DNA of 64,000 nt from Phytophthora hibernalis (Eukaryota > Oomycota > Peronosporomycetes > Peronosporales > Peronosporaceae): the NCBI GenBank assembly GCA_012656075.1, contig JAAKBF010000067.1:1-64000 (forward strand), written 5' to 3'. Below the pieces are notes generated by a model, which did no database searches, had not been told where the DNA came from, and worked only from the letters and a program-made list of their open reading frames with translations. Both the position numbers and the translations under genes were made by a program. This document shows positions 42,501 through 57,500 of this stretch, in pieces. Positions within the stretch are counted from its first letter, which is position 1, and each line of letters begins with the position of its first letter.

Positions 42501-45500
42501 GTCAGTCGATCTAGAACAGCAGTGGTGCGGGTGCAACTATTGGTTCGTGTTCGGTTCCTGTATACGCGTGGGATTCGCGCTACGATGTGCTGCAAGTGTG
42601 GACAGTAGCGGTTGGGAAATCCTGGTTCCGCGACGTAAGCGCAAACTAACGGGCGTCGTTGTGATCGATAATGCCGGGCGCCCTCGATCAAATGGGCCGG
42701 CGTTGAGCTACGAGTAACTCAGCACACGCAAAACAGGGAATGAGCACATGGCAGGTGGATTAATGTACACGCATCAGCAAACCGGAAGTCTACCACGCGA
42801 GTGTTTTCATTGTTTTTAATTCGACAACGTTTCAGACCAAGTGAGCTCGTGATATTCGTAGAAGTTAGCTAAAACAACCTAATGTGCAATCGAGTAGGTG
42901 ATATTCCGCGTGTCGGAGCTGAGGCGGCATAATTTGATAGGTCTGGTGGAGGGGTAAACTGTCGATAGTGTCATTGTTGGAGCTCCGTCAGAGCTGCGAG
43001 TCGTGTCATTGCGCGCTCCTCGGGGGTCGTAGTGGCCCCCAACAAACGCAGCGAAGAAGGAATAGCTGTGTCAGCTCAGATGGGGCCAACTACGCGTGGA
43101 GGGGAAGCCATGGGGCGGCTGGTCAGTCGATCTAGAACAGCAGTGGTGCGGGTGCAACTATTGGTTCGTGTTCGGTTCCTGTATACGCGTGGGATTCGCG
43201 CTACGATGTGCTGCAAGTGTGGACAGTAGCGGTTGGGAAATCCTGGTTCCGCGACGTAAGCGCAAACTAACGGGCGTCGTTGTGATCGATAATGCCGGGC
43301 GCCCTCGATCAAATGGGCCGGCGTTGAGCTACGAGTAACTCAGCACACGCAAAACAGGGAATGAGCACATGGCAGGTGGATTAATGTACACGCATCAGCA
43401 AACCGGAAGTCTACCACGCGAGTGTTTTCATTGTTTTTAATTCGACAACGTTTCAGACCAAGTGAGCTCGTGATATTCGTAGAAGTTAGCTAAAACAACC
43501 TAATGTGCAATCGAGTAGGTGATATTCCGCGTGTCGGAGCTGAGGCGGCATAATTTGATAGGTCTGGTGGAGGGGTAAACTGTCGATAGTGTCATTGTTG
43601 GAGCTCCGTCAGAGCTGCGAGTCGTGTCATTGCGCGCTCCTCGGGGGTCGTAGTGGCCCCCAACAAACGCAGCGAAGAAGGAATAGCTGTGTCAGCTCAG
43701 ATGGGGCCAACTACGCGTGGAGGGAAGCCATGGGGCGGCTGGTCAGTCGATCTAGAACAGCAGTGGTGCGGGTGCAACTATTGGTTCGTGTTCGGTTCCT
43801 GTATACGCGTGGGATTCGCGCTACGATGTGCTGCAAGTGTGGACAGTAGCGGTTGGGAAATCCTGGTTCCGCGACGTAAGCGCAAACTAACGGGCGTCGT
43901 TGTGATCGATAATGCCGGGCGCCCTCGATCAAATGGGCCGGCGTTGAGCTACGAGTAACTCAGCACACGCAAAACAGGGAATGAGCACATGGCAGGTGGA
44001 TTAATGTACACGCATCAGCAAACCGGAAGTCTACCACGCGAGTGTTTTCATTGTTTTTAATTCGACAACGTTTCAGACCAAGTGAGCTCGTGATATTCGT
44101 AGAAGTTAGCTAAAACAACCTAATGTGCAATCGAGTAGGTGATATTCCGCGTGTCGGAGCTGAGGCGGCATAATTTGATAGGTCTGGTGGAGGGGTAAAC
44201 TGTCGATAGTGTCATTGTTGGAGCTCCGTCAGAGCTGCGAGTCGTGTCATTGCGCGCTCCTCGGGGTCGTAGTGGCCCCCAACAAACGCAGCGAAGAAGG
44301 AATAGCTGTGTCAGCTCAGATGGGGCCAACTACGCGTGGAGGGGAAGCCATGGGGCGGCTGGTCAGTCGATCTAGAACAGCAGTGGTGCGGGTGCAACTA
44401 TTGGTTCGTGTTCGGTTCCTGTATACGCGTGGGATTCGCGCTACGATGTGCTGCAAGTGTGGACAGTAGCGGTTGGGAAATCCTGGTTCCGCGACGTAAG
44501 CGCAAACTAACGGGCGTCGTTGTGATCGATAATGCCGGGCGCCCTCGATCAAATGGGCCGGCGTTGAGCTACGAGTAACTCAGCACACGCAAAACAGGGA
44601 ATGAGCACATGGCAGGTGGATTAATGTACACGCATCAGCAAACCGGAAGTCTACCACGCGAGTGTTTTCATTGTTTTTAATTCGACAACGTTTCAGACCA
44701 AGTGAGCTCGTGATATTCGTAGAAGTTAGCTAAAACAACCTAATGTGCAATCGAGTAGGTGATATTCCGCGTGTCGGAGCTGAGGCGGCATAATTTGATA
44801 GGTCTGGTGGAGGGGTAAACTGTCGATAGTGTCATTGTTGGAGCTCCGTCAGAGCTGCGAGTCGTGTCATTGCGCGCTCCTCGGGGTCGTAGTGGCCCCC
44901 AACAAACGCAGCGAAGAAGGAATAGCTGTGTCAGCTCAGATGGGGCCAACTACGCGTGGAGGGGAAGCCATGGGGCGGCTGGTCAGTCGATCTAGAACAG
45001 CAGTGGTGCGGGTGCAACTATTGGTTCGTGTTCGGTTCCTGTATACGCGTGGGATTCGCGCTACGATGTGCTGCAAGTGTGGACAGTAGCGGTTGGGAAA
45101 TCCTGGTTCCGCGACGTAAGCGCAAACTAACGGGCGTCGTTGTGATCGATAATGCCGGGCGCCCTCGATCAAATGGGCCGGCGTTGAGCTACGAGTAACT
45201 CAGCACACGCAAAACAGGGAATGAGCACATGGCAGGTGGATTAATGTACACGCATCAGCAAACCGGAAGTCTACCACGCGAGTGTTTTCATTGTTTTTAA
45301 TTCGACAACGTTTCAGACCAAGTGAGCTCGTGATATTCGTAGAAGTTAGCTAAAACAACCTAATGTGCAATCGAGTAGGTGATATTCCGCGTGTCGGAGC
45401 TGAGGCGGCATAATTTGATAGGTCTGGTGGAGGGGTAAACTGTCGATAGTGTCATTGTTGGAGCTCCGTCAGAGCTGCGAGTCGTGTCATTGCGCGCTCC

Positions 45501-48500
45501 TCGGGGGTCGTAGTGGCCCCCAACAAACGCAGCGAAGAAGGAATAGCTGTGTCAGCTCAGATGGGGCCAACTACGCGTGGAGGGGAAGCCATGGGGCGGC
45601 TGGTCAGTCGATCTAGAACAGCAGTGGTGCGGGTGCAACTATTGGTTCGTGTTCGGTTCCTGTATACGCGTGGGATTCGCGCTACGATGTGCTGCAAGTG
45701 TGGACAGTAGCGGTTGGGAAATCCTGGTTCCGCGACGTAAGCGCAAACTAACGGGCGTCGTTGTGATCGATAATGCCGGGCGCCCTCGATCAAATGGGCC
45801 GGCGTTGAGCTACGAGTAACTCAGCACACGCAAAACAGGGAATGAGCACATGGCAGGTGGATTAATGTACACGCATCAGCAAACCGGAAGTCTACCACGC
45901 GAGTGTTTTCATTGTTTTTAATTCGACAACGTTTCAGACCAAGTGAGCTCGTGATATTCGTAGAAGTTAGCTAAAACAACCTAATGTGCAATCGAGTAGG
46001 TGATATTCCGCGTGTCGGAGCTGAGGCGGCATAATTTGATAGGTCTGGTGGAGGGGTAAACTGTCGATAGTGTCATTGTTGGAGCTCCGTCAGAGCTGCG
46101 AGTCGTGTCATTGCGCGCTCCTCGGGGGTCGTAGTGGCCCCCAACAAACGCAGCGAAGAAGGAATAGCTGTGTCAGCTCAGATGGGGCCAACTACGCGTG
46201 GAGGGGAAGCCATGGGGCGGCTGGTCAGTCGATCTAGAACAGCAGTGGTGCGGGTGCAACTATTGGTTCGTGTTCGGTTCCTGTATACGCGTGGGATTCG
46301 CGCTACGATGTGCTGCAAGTGTGGACAGTAGCGGTTGGGAAATCCTGGTTCCGCGACGTAAGCGCAAACTAACGGGCGTCGTTGTGATCGATAATGCCGG
46401 GCGCCCTCGATCAAATGGGCCGGCGTTGAGCTACGAGTAACTCAGCACACGCAAAACAGGGAATGAGCACATGGCAGGTGGATTAATGTACACGCATCAG
46501 CAAACCGGAAGTCTACCACGCGAGTGTTTTCATTGTTTTTAATTCGACAACGTTTCAGACCAAGTGAGCTCGTGATATTCGTAGAAGTTAGCTAAAACAA
46601 CCTAATGTGCAATCGAGTAGGTGATATTCCGCGTGTCGGAGCTGAGGCGGCATAATTTGATAGGTCTGGTGGAGGGGTAAACTGTCGATAGTGTCATTGT
46701 TGGAGCTCCGTCAGAGCTGCGAGTCGTGTCATTGCGCGCTCCTCGGGGTCGTAGTGGCCCCCAACAAACGCAGCGAAGAAGGAATAGCTGTGTCAGCTCA
46801 GATGGGGCCAACTACGCGTGGAGGGAAGCCATGGGGCGGCTGGTCAGTCGATCTAGAACAGCAGTGGTGCGGGTGCAACTATTGGTTCGTGTTCGGTTCC
46901 TGTATACGCGTGGGATTCGCGCTACGATGTGCTGCAAGTGTGGACAGTAGCGGTTGGGAAATCCTGGTTCCGCGACGTAAGCGCAAACTAACGGGCGTCG
47001 TTGTGATCGATAATGCCGGGCGCCCTCGATCAAATGGGCCGGCGTTGAGCTACGAGTAACTCAGCACACGCAAAACAGGGAATGAGCACATGGCAGGTGG
47101 ATTAATGTACACGCATCAGCAAACCGGAAGTCTACCACGCGAGTGTTTTCATTGTTTTTAATTCGACAACGTTTCAGACCAAGTGAGCTCGTGATATTCG
47201 TAGAAGTTAGCTAAAACAACCTAATGTGCAATCGAGTAGGTGATATTCCGCGTGTCGGAGCTGAGGCGGCATAATTTGATAGGTCTGGTGGAGGGGTAAA
47301 CTGTCGATAGTGTCATTGTTGGAGCTCCGTCAGAGCTGCGAGTCGTGTCATTGCGCGCTCCTCGGGGGTCGTAGTGGCCCCCAACAAACGCAGCGAAGAA
47401 GGAATAGCTGTGTCAGCTCAGATGGGGCCAACTACGCGTGGAGGGAAGCCATGGGGCGGCTGGTCAGTCGATCTAGAACAGCAGTGGTGCGGGTGCAACT
47501 ATTGGTTCGTGTTCGGTTCCTGTATACGCGTGGGATTCGCGCTACGATGTGCTGCAAGTGTGGACAGTAGCGGTTGGGAAATCCTGGTTCCGCGACGTAA
47601 GCGCAAACTAACGGGCGTCGTTGTGATCGATAATGCCGGGCGCCCTCGATCAAATGGGCCGGCGTTGAGCTACGAGTAACTCAGCACACGCAAAACAGGG
47701 AATGAGCACATGGCAGGTGGATTAATGTACACGCATCAGCAAACCGGAAGTCTACCACGCGAGTGTTTTCATTGTTTTTAATTCGACAACGTTTCAGACC
47801 AAGTGAGCTCGTGATATTCGTAGAAGTTAGCTAAAACAACCTAATGTGCAATCGAGTAGGTGATATTCCGCGTGTCGGAGCTGAGGCGGCATAATTTGAT
47901 AGGTCTGGTGGAGGGGTAAACTGTCGATAGTGTCATTGTTGGAGCTCCGTCAGAGCTGCGAGTCGTGTCATTGCGCGCTCCTCGGGGGTCGTAGTGGCCC
48001 CCAACAAACGCAGCGAAGAAGGAATAGCTGTGTCAGCTCAGATGGGGCCAACTACGCGTGGAGGGAAGCCATGGGGCGGCTGGTCAGTCGATCTAGAACA
48101 GCAGTGGTGCGGGTGCAACTATTGGTTCGTGTTCGGTTCCTGTATACGCGTGGGATTCGCGCTACGATGTGCTGCAAGTGTGGACAGTAGCGGTTGGGAA
48201 ATCCTGGTTCCGCGACGTAAGCGCAAACTAACGGGCGTCGTTGTGATCGATAATGCCGGGCGCCCTCGATCAAATGGGCCGGCGTTGAGCTACGAGTAAC
48301 TCAGCACACGCAAAACAGGGAATGAGCACATGGCAGGTGGATTAATGTACACGCATCAGCAAACCGGAAGTCTACCACGCGAGTGTTTTCATTGTTTTTA
48401 ATTCGACAACGTTTCAGACCAAGTGAGCTCGTGATATTCGTAGAAGTTAGCTAAAACAACCTAATGTGCAATCGAGTAGGTGATATTCCGCGTGTCGGAG

Positions 48501-51500
48501 CTGAGGCGGCATAATTTGATAGGTCTGGTGGAGGGGTAAACTGTCGATAGTGTCATTGTTGGAGCTCCGTCAGAGCTGCGAGTCGTGTCATTGCGCGCTC
48601 CTCGGGGGTCGTAGTGGCCCCCAACAAACGCAGCGAAGAAGGAATAGCTGTGTCAGCTCAGATGGGGCCAACTACGCGTGGAGGGAAGCCATGGGGCGGC
48701 TGGTCAGTCGATCTAGAACAGCAGTGGTGCGGGTGCAACTATTGGTTCGTGTTCGGTTCCTGTATACGCGTGGGATTCGCGCTACGATGTGCTGCAAGTG
48801 TGGACAGTAGCGGTTGGGAAATCCTGGTTCCGCGACGTAAGCGCAAACTAACGGGCGTCGTTGTGATCGATAATGCCGGGCGCCCTCGATCAAATGGGCC
48901 GGCGTTGAGCTACGAGTAACTCAGCACACGCAAAACAGGGAATGAGCACATGGCAGGTGGATTAATGTACACGCATCAGCAAACCGGAAGTCTACCACGC
49001 GAGTGTTTTCATTGTTTTTAATTCGACAACGTTTCAGACCAAGTGAGCTCGTGATATTCGTAGAAGTTAGCTAAAACAACCTAATGTGCAATCGAGTAGG
49101 TGATATTCCGCGTGTCGGAGCTGAGGCGGCATAATTTGATAGGTCTGGTGGAGGGGTAAACTGTCGATAGTGTCATTGTTGGAGCTCCGTCAGAGCTGCG
49201 AGTCGTGTCATTGCGCGCTCCTCGGGGGTCGTAGTGGCCCCCAACAAACGCAGCGAAGAAGGAATAGCTGTGTCAGCTCAGATGGGGCCAACTACGCGTG
49301 GAGGGAAGCCATGGGGCGGCTGGTCAGTCGATCTAGAACAGCAGTGGTGCGGGTGCAACTATTGGTTCGTGTTCGGTTCCTGTATACGCGTGGGATTCGC
49401 GCTACGATGTGCTGCAAGTGTGGACAGTAGCGGTTGGGAAATCCTGGTTCCGCGACGTAAGCGCAAACTAACGGGCGTCGTTGTGATCGATAATGCCGGG
49501 CGCCCTCGATCAAATGGGCCGGCGTTGAGCTACGAGTAACTCAGCACACGCAAAACAGGGAATGAGCACATGGCAGGTGGATTAATGTACACGCATCAGC
49601 AAACCGGAAGTCTACCACGCGAGTGTTTTCATTGTTTTTAATTCGACAACGTTTCAGACCAAGTGAGCTCGTGATATTCGTAGAAGTTAGCTAAAACAAC
49701 CTAATGTGCAATCGAGTAGGTGATATTCCGCGTGTCGGAGCTGAGGCGGCATAATTTGATAGGTCTGGTGGAGGGGTAAACTGTCGATAGTGTCATTGTT
49801 GGAGCTCCGTCAGAGCTGCGAGTCGTGTCATTGCGCGCTCCTCGGGGGTCGTAGTGGCCCCCAACAAACGCAGCGAAGAAGGAATAGCTGTGTCAGCTCA
49901 GATGGGGCCAACTACGCGTGGAGGGAAGCCATGGGGCGGCTGGTCAGTCGATCTAGAACAGCAGTGGTGCGGGTGCAACTATTGGTTCGTGTTCGGTTCC
50001 TGTATACGCGTGGGATTCGCGCTACGATGTGCTGCAAGTGTGGACAGTAGCGGTTGGGAAATCCTGGTTCCGCGACGTAAGCGCAAACTAACGGGCGTCG
50101 TTGTGATCGATAATGCCGGGCGCCCTCGATCAAATGGGCCGGCGTTGAGCTACGAGTAACTCAGCACACGCAAAACAGGGAATGAGCACATGGCAGGTGG
50201 ATTAATGTACACGCATCAGCAAACCGGAAGTCTACCACGCGAGTGTTTTCATTGTTTTTAATTCGACAACGTTTCAGACCAAGTGAGCTCGTGATATTCG
50301 TAGAAGTTAGCTAAAACAACCTAATGTGCAATCGAGTAGGTGATATTCCGCGTGTCGGAGCTGAGGCGGCATAATTTGATAGGTCTGGTGGAGGGGTAAA
50401 CTGTCGATAGTGTCATTGTTGGAGCTCCGTCAGAGCTGCGAGTCGTGTCATTGCGCGCTCCTCGGGGGTCGTAGTGGCCCCCAACAAACGCAGCGAAGAA
50501 GGAATAGCTGTGTCAGCTCAGATGGGGCCAACTACGCGTGGAGGAAGCCATGGGGCGGCTGGTCAGTCGATCTAGAACAGCAGTGGTGCGGGTGCAACTA
50601 TTGGTTCGTGTTCGGTTCCTGTATACGCGTGGGATTCGCGCTACGATGTGCTGCAAGTGTGGACAGTAGCGGTTGGGAAATCCTGGTTCCGCGACGTAAG
50701 CGCAAACTAACGGGCGTCGTTGTGATCGATAATGCCGGGCGCCCTCGATCAAATGGGCCGGCGTTGAGCTACGAGTAACTCAGCACACGCAAAACAGGGA
50801 ATGAGCACATGGCAGGTGGATTAATGTACACGCATCAGCAAACCGGAAGTCTACCACGCGAGTGTTTTCATTGTTTTTAATTCGACAACGTTTCAGACCA
50901 AGTGAGCTCGTGATATTCGTAGAAGTTAGCTAAAACAACCTAATGTGCAATCGAGTAGGTGATATTCCGCGTGTCGGAGCTGAGGCGGCATAATTTGATA
51001 GGTCTGGTGGAGGGGTAAACTGTCGATAGTGTCATTGTTGGAGCTCCGTCAGAGCTGCGAGTCGTGTCATTGCGCGCTCCTCGGGGGTCGTAGTGGCCCC
51101 CAACAAACGCAGCGAAGAAGGAATAGCTGTGTCAGCTCAGATGGGGCCAACTACGCGTGGAGGGAAGCCATGGGGCGGCTGGTCAGTCGATCTAGAACAG
51201 CAGTGGTGCGGGTGCAACTATTGGTTCGTGTTCGGTTCCTGTATACGCGTGGGATTCGCGCTACGATGTGCTGCAAGTGTGGACAGTAGCGGTTGGGAAA
51301 TCCTGGTTCCGCGACGTAAGCGCAAACTAACGGGCGTCGTTGTGATCGATAATGCCGGGCGCCCTCGATCAAATGGGCCGGCGTTGAGCTACGAGTAACT
51401 CAGCACACGCAAAACAGGGAATGAGCACATGGCAGGTGGATTAATGTACACGCATCAGCAAACCGGAAGTCTACCACGCGAGTGTTTTCATTGTTTTTAA

Positions 51501-54500
51501 TTCGACAACGTTTCAGACCAAGTGAGCTCGTGATATTCGTAGAAGTTAGCTAAAACAACCTAATGTGCAATCGAGTAGGTGATATTCCGCGTGTCGGAGC
51601 TGAGGCGGCATAATTTGATAGGTCTGGTGGAGGGGTAAACTGTCGATAGTGTCATTGTTGGAGCTCCGTGAGAGCTGCGAGTCGTGTCATTGCGCGCTCC
51701 TCGGGGGTCGTAGTGGCCCCCAACAAACGCAGCGAAGAAGGAATAGCTGTGTCAGCTCAGATGGGGCCAACTACGCGTGGAGGGAAGCCATGGGGCGGCT
51801 GGTCAGTCGATCTAGAACAGCAGTGGTGCGGGTGCAACTATTGGTTCGTGTTCGGTTCCTGTATACGCGTGGGATTCGCGCTACGATGTGCTGCAAGTGT
51901 GGACAGTAGCGGTTGGGAAATCCTGGTTCCGCGACGTAAGCGCAAACTAACGGGCGTCGTTGTGATCGATAATGCCGGGCGCCCTCGATCAAATGGGCCG
52001 GCGTTGAGCTACGAGTAACTCAGCACACGCAAAACAGGGAATGAGCACATGGCAGGTGGATTAATGTACACGCATCAGCAAACCGGAAGTCTACCACGCG
52101 AGTGTTTTCATTGTTTTTAATTCGACAACGTTTCAGACCAAGTGAGCTCGTGATATTCGTAGAAGTTAGCTAAAACAACCTAATGTGCAATCGAGTAGGT
52201 GATATTCCGCGTGTCGGAGCTGAGGCGGCATAATTTGATAGGTCTGGTGGAGGGGTAAACTGTCGATAGTGTCATTGTTGGAGCTCCGTCAGAGCTGCGA
52301 GTCGTGTCATTGCGCGCTCCTCGGGGGTCGTAGTGGCCCCCAACAAACGCAGCGAAGAAGGAATAGCTGTGTCAGCTCAGATGGGGCCAACTACGCGTGG
52401 AGGGAAGCCATGGGGCGGCTGGTCAGTCGATCTAGAACAGCAGTGGTGCGGGTGCAACTATTGGTTCGTGTTCGGTTCCTGTATACGCGTGGGATTCGCG
52501 CTACGATGTGCTGCAAGTGTGGACAGTAGCGGTTGGGAAATCCTGGTTCCGCGACGTAAGCGCAAACTAACGGGCGTCGTTGTGATCGATAATGCCGGGC
52601 GCCCTCGATCAAATGGGCCGGCGTTGAGCTACGAGTAACTCAGCACACGCAAAACAGGGAATGAGCACATGGCAGGTGGATTAATGTACACGCATCAGCA
52701 AACCGGAAGTCTACCACGCGAGTGTTTTCATTGTTTTTAATTCGACAACGTTTCAGACCAAGTGAGCTCGTGATATTCGTAGAAGTTAGCTAAAACAACC
52801 TAATGTGCAATCGAGTAGGTGATATTCCGCGTGTCGGAGCTGAGGCGGCATAATTTGATAGGTCTGGTGGAGGGGTAAACTGTCGATAGTGTCATTGTTG
52901 GAGCTCCGTCAGAGCTGCGAGTCGTGTCATTGCGCGCTCCTCGGGGGTCGTAGTGGCCCCCAACAAACGCAGCGAAGAAGGAATAGCTGTGTCAGCTCAG
53001 ATGGGGCCAACTACGCGTGGAGGGAAGCCATGGGGCGGCTGGTCAGTCGATCTAGAACAGCAGTGGTGCGGGTGCAACTATTGGTTCGTGTTCGGTTCCT
53101 GTATACGCGTGGGATTCGCGCTACGATGTGCTGCAAGTGTGGACAGTAGCGGTTGGGAAATCCTGGTTCCGCGACGTAAGCGCAAACTAACGGGCGTCGT
53201 TGTGATCGATAATGCCGGGCGCCCTCGATCAAATGGGCCGGCGTTGAGCTACGAGTAACTCAGCACACGCAAAACAGGGAATGAGCACATGGCAGGTGGA
53301 TTAATGTACACGCATCAGCAAACCGGAAGTCTACCACGCGAGTGTTTTCATTGTTTTTAATTCGACAACGTTTCAGACCAAGTGAGCTCGTGATATTCGT
53401 AGAAGTTAGCTAAAACAACCTAATGTGCAATCGAGTAGGTGATATTCCGCGTGTCGGAGCTGAGGCGGCATAATTTGATAGGTCTGGTGGAGGGGTAAAC
53501 TGTCGATAGTGTCATTGTTGGAGCTCCGTCAGAGCTGCGAGTCGTGTCATTGCGCGCTCCTCGGGGGTCGTAGTGGCCCCCAACAAACGCAGCGAAGAAG
53601 GAATAGCTGTGTCAGCTCAGATGGGGCCAACTACGCGTGGAGGGAAGCCATGGGGCGGCTGGTCAGTCGATCTAGAACAGCAGTGGTGCGGGTGCAACTA
53701 TTGGTTCGTGTTCGGTTCCTGTATACGCGTGGGATTCGCGCTACGATGTGCTGCAAGTGTGGACAGTAGCGGTTGGGAAATCCTGGTTCCGCGACGTAAG
53801 CGCAAACTAACGGGCGTCGTTGTGATCGATAATGCCGGGCGCCCTCGATCAAATGGGCCGGCGTTGAGCTACGAGTAACTCAGCACACGCAAAACAGGGA
53901 ATGAGCACATGGCAGGTGGATTAATGTACACGCATCAGCAAACCGGAAGTCTACCACGCGAGTGTTTTCATTGTTTTTAATTCGACAACGTTTCAGACCA
54001 AGTGAGCTCGTGATATTCGTAGAAGTTAGCTAAAACAACCTAATGTGCAATCGAGTAGGTGATATTCCGCGTGTCGGAGCTGAGGCGGCATAATTTGATA
54101 GGTCTGGTGGAGGGGTAAACTGTCGATAGTGTCATTGTTGGAGCTCCGTCAGAGCTGCGAGTCGTGTCATTGCGCGCTCCTCGGGGGTCGTAGTGGCCCC
54201 CAACAAACGCAGCGAAGAAGGAATAGCTGTGTCAGCTCAGATGGGGCCAACTACGCGTGGAGGGGAAGCCATGGGGCGGCTGGTCAGTCGATCTAGAACA
54301 GCAGTGGTGCGGGTGCAACTATTGGTTCGTGTTCGGTTCCTGTATACGCGTGGGATTCGCGCTACGATGTGCTGCAAGTGTGGACAGTAGCGGTTGGGAA
54401 ATCCTGGTTCCGCGACGTAAGCGCAAACTAACGGGCGTCGTTGTGATCGATAATGCCGGGCGCCCTCGATCAAATGGGCCGGCGTTGAGCTACGAGTAAC

Positions 54501-57500
54501 TCAGCACACGCAAAACAGGGAATGAGCACATGGCAGGTGGATTAATGTACACGCATCAGCAAACCGGAAGTCTACCACGCGAGTGTTTTCATTGTTTTTA
54601 ATTCGACAACGTTTCAGACCAAGTGAGCTCGTGATATTCGTAGAAGTTAGCTAAAACAACCTAATGTGCAATCGAGTAGGTGATATTCCGCGTGTCGGAG
54701 CTGAGGCGGCATAATTTGATAGGTCTGGTGGAGGGGTAAACTGTCGATAGTGTCATTGTTGGAGCTCCGTCAGAGCTGCGAGTCGTGTCATTGCGCGCTC
54801 CTCGGGGGTCGTAGTGGCCCCCAACAAACGCAGCGAAGAAGGAATAGCTGTGTCAGCTCAGATGGGGCCAACTACGCGTGGAGGGAAGCCATGGGGCGGC
54901 TGGTCAGTCGATCTAGAACAGCAGTGGTGCGGGTGCAACTATTGGTTCGTGTTCGGTTCCTGTATACGCGTGGGATTCGCGCTACGATGTGCTGCAAGTG
55001 TGGACAGTAGCGGTTGGGAAATCCTGGTTCCGCGACGTAAGCGCAAACTAACGGGCGTCGTTGTGATCGATAATGCCGGGCGCCCTCGATCAAATGGGCC
55101 GGCGTTGAGCTACGAGTAACTCAGCACACGCAAAACAGGGAATGAGCACATGGCAGGTGGATTAATGTACACGCATCAGCAAACCGGAAGTCTACCACGC
55201 GAGTGTTTTCATTGTTTTTAATTCGACAACGTTTCAGACCAAGTGAGCTCGTGATATTCGTAGAAGTTAGCTAAAACAACCTAATGTGCAATCGAGTAGG
55301 TGATATTCCGCGTGTCGGAGCTGAGGCGGCATAATTTGATAGGTCTGGTGGAGGGGTAAACTGTCGATAGTGTCATTGTTGGAGCTCCGTGAGAGCTGCG
55401 AGTCGTGTCATTGCGCGCTCCTCGGGGGTCGTAGTGGCCCCCAACAAACGCAGCGAAGAAGGAATAGCTGTGTCAGCTCAGATGGGGCCAACTACGCGTG
55501 GAGGGAAGCCATGGGGCGGCTGGTCAGTCGATCTAGAACAGCAGTGGTGCGGGTGCAACTATTGGTTCGTGTTCGGTTCCTGTATACGCGTGGGATTCGC
55601 GCTACGATGTGCTGCAAGTGTGGACAGTAGCGGTTGGGAAATCCTGGTTCCGCGACGTAAGCGCAAACTAACGGGCGTCGTTGTGATCGATAATGCCGGG
55701 CGCCCTCGATCAAATGGGCCGGCGTTGAGCTACGAGTAACTCAGCACACGCAAAACAGGGAATGAGCACATGGCAGGTGGATTAATGTACACGCATCAGC
55801 AAACCGGAAGTCTACCACGCGAGTGTTTTCATTGTTTTTAATTCGACAACGTTTCAGACCAAGTGAGCTCGTGATATTCGTAGAAGTTAGCTAAAACAAC
55901 CTAATGTGCAATCGAGTAGGTGATATTCCGCGTGTCGGAGCTGAGGCGGCATAATTTGATAGGTCTGGTGGAGGGGTAAACTGTCGATAGTGTCATTGTT
56001 GGAGCTCCGTGAGAGCTGCGAGTCGTGTCATTGCGCGCTCCTCGGGGTCGTAGTGGCCCCCAACAAACGCAGCGAAGAAGGAATAGCTGTGTCAGCTCAG
56101 ATGGGGCCAACTACGCGTGGAGGGAAGCCATGGGGCGGCTGGTCAGTCGATCTAGAACAGCAGTGGTGCGGGTGCAACTATTGGTTCGTGTTCGGTTCCT
56201 GTATACGCGTGGGATTCGCGCTACGATGTGCTGCAAGTGTGGACAGTAGCGGTTGGGAAATCCTGGTTCCGCGACGTAAGCGCAAACTAACGGGCGTCGT
56301 TGTGATCGATAATGCCGGGCGCCCTCGATCAAATGGGCCGGCGTTGAGCTACGAGTAACTCAGCACACGCAAAACAGGGAATGAGCACATGGCAGGTGGA
56401 TTAATGTACACGCATCAGCAAACCGGAAGTCTACCACGCGAGTGTTTTCATTGTTTTTAATTCGACAACGTTTCAGACCAAGTGAGCTCGTGATATTCGT
56501 AGAAGTTAGCTAAAACAACCTAATGTGCAATCGAGTAGGTGATATTCCGCGTGTCGGAGCTGAGGCGGCATAATTTGATAGGTCTGGTGGAGGGGTAAAC
56601 TGTCGATAGTGTCATTGTTGGAGCTCCGTGAGAGCTGCGAGTCGTGTCATTGCGCGCTCCTCGGGGGTCGTAGTGGCCCCCAACAAACGCAGCGAAGAAG
56701 GAATAGCTGTGTCAGCTCAGATGGGGCCAACTACGCGTGGAGGGAAGCCATGGGGCGGCTGGTCAGTCGATCTAGAACAGCAGTGGTGCGGGTGCAACTA
56801 TTGGTTCGTGTTCGGTTCCTGTATACGCGTGGGATTCGCGCTACGATGTGCTGCAAGTGTGGACAGTAGCGGTTGGGAAATCCTGGTTCCGCGACGTAAG
56901 CGCAAACTAACGGGCGTCGTTGTGATCGATAATGCCGGGCGCCCTCGATCAAATGGGCCGGCGTTGAGCTACGAGTAACTCAGCACACGCAAAACAGGGA
57001 ATGAGCACATGGCAGGTGGATTAATGTACACGCATCAGCAAACCGGAAGTCTACCACGCGAGTGTTTTCATTGTTTTTAATTCGACAACGTTTCAGACCA
57101 AGTGAGCTCGTGATATTCGTAGAAGTTAGCTAAAACAACCTAATGTGCAATCGAGTAGGTGATATTCCGCGTGTCGGAGCTGAGGCGGCATAATTTGATA
57201 GGTCTGGTGGAGGGGTAAACTGTCGATAGTGTCATTGTTGGAGCTCCGTGAGAGCTGCGAGTCGTGTCATTGCGCGCTCCTCGGGGGTCGTAGTGGCCCC
57301 CAACAAACGCAGCGAAGAAGGAATAGCTGTGTCAGCTCAGATGGGGCCAACTACGCGTGGAGGGGAAGCCATGGGGCGGCTGGTCAGTCGATCTAGAACA
57401 GCAGTGGTGCGGGTGCAACTATTGGTTCGTGTTCGGTTCCTGTATACGCGTGGGATTCGCGCTACGATGTGCTGCAAGTGTGGACAGTAGCGGTTGGGAA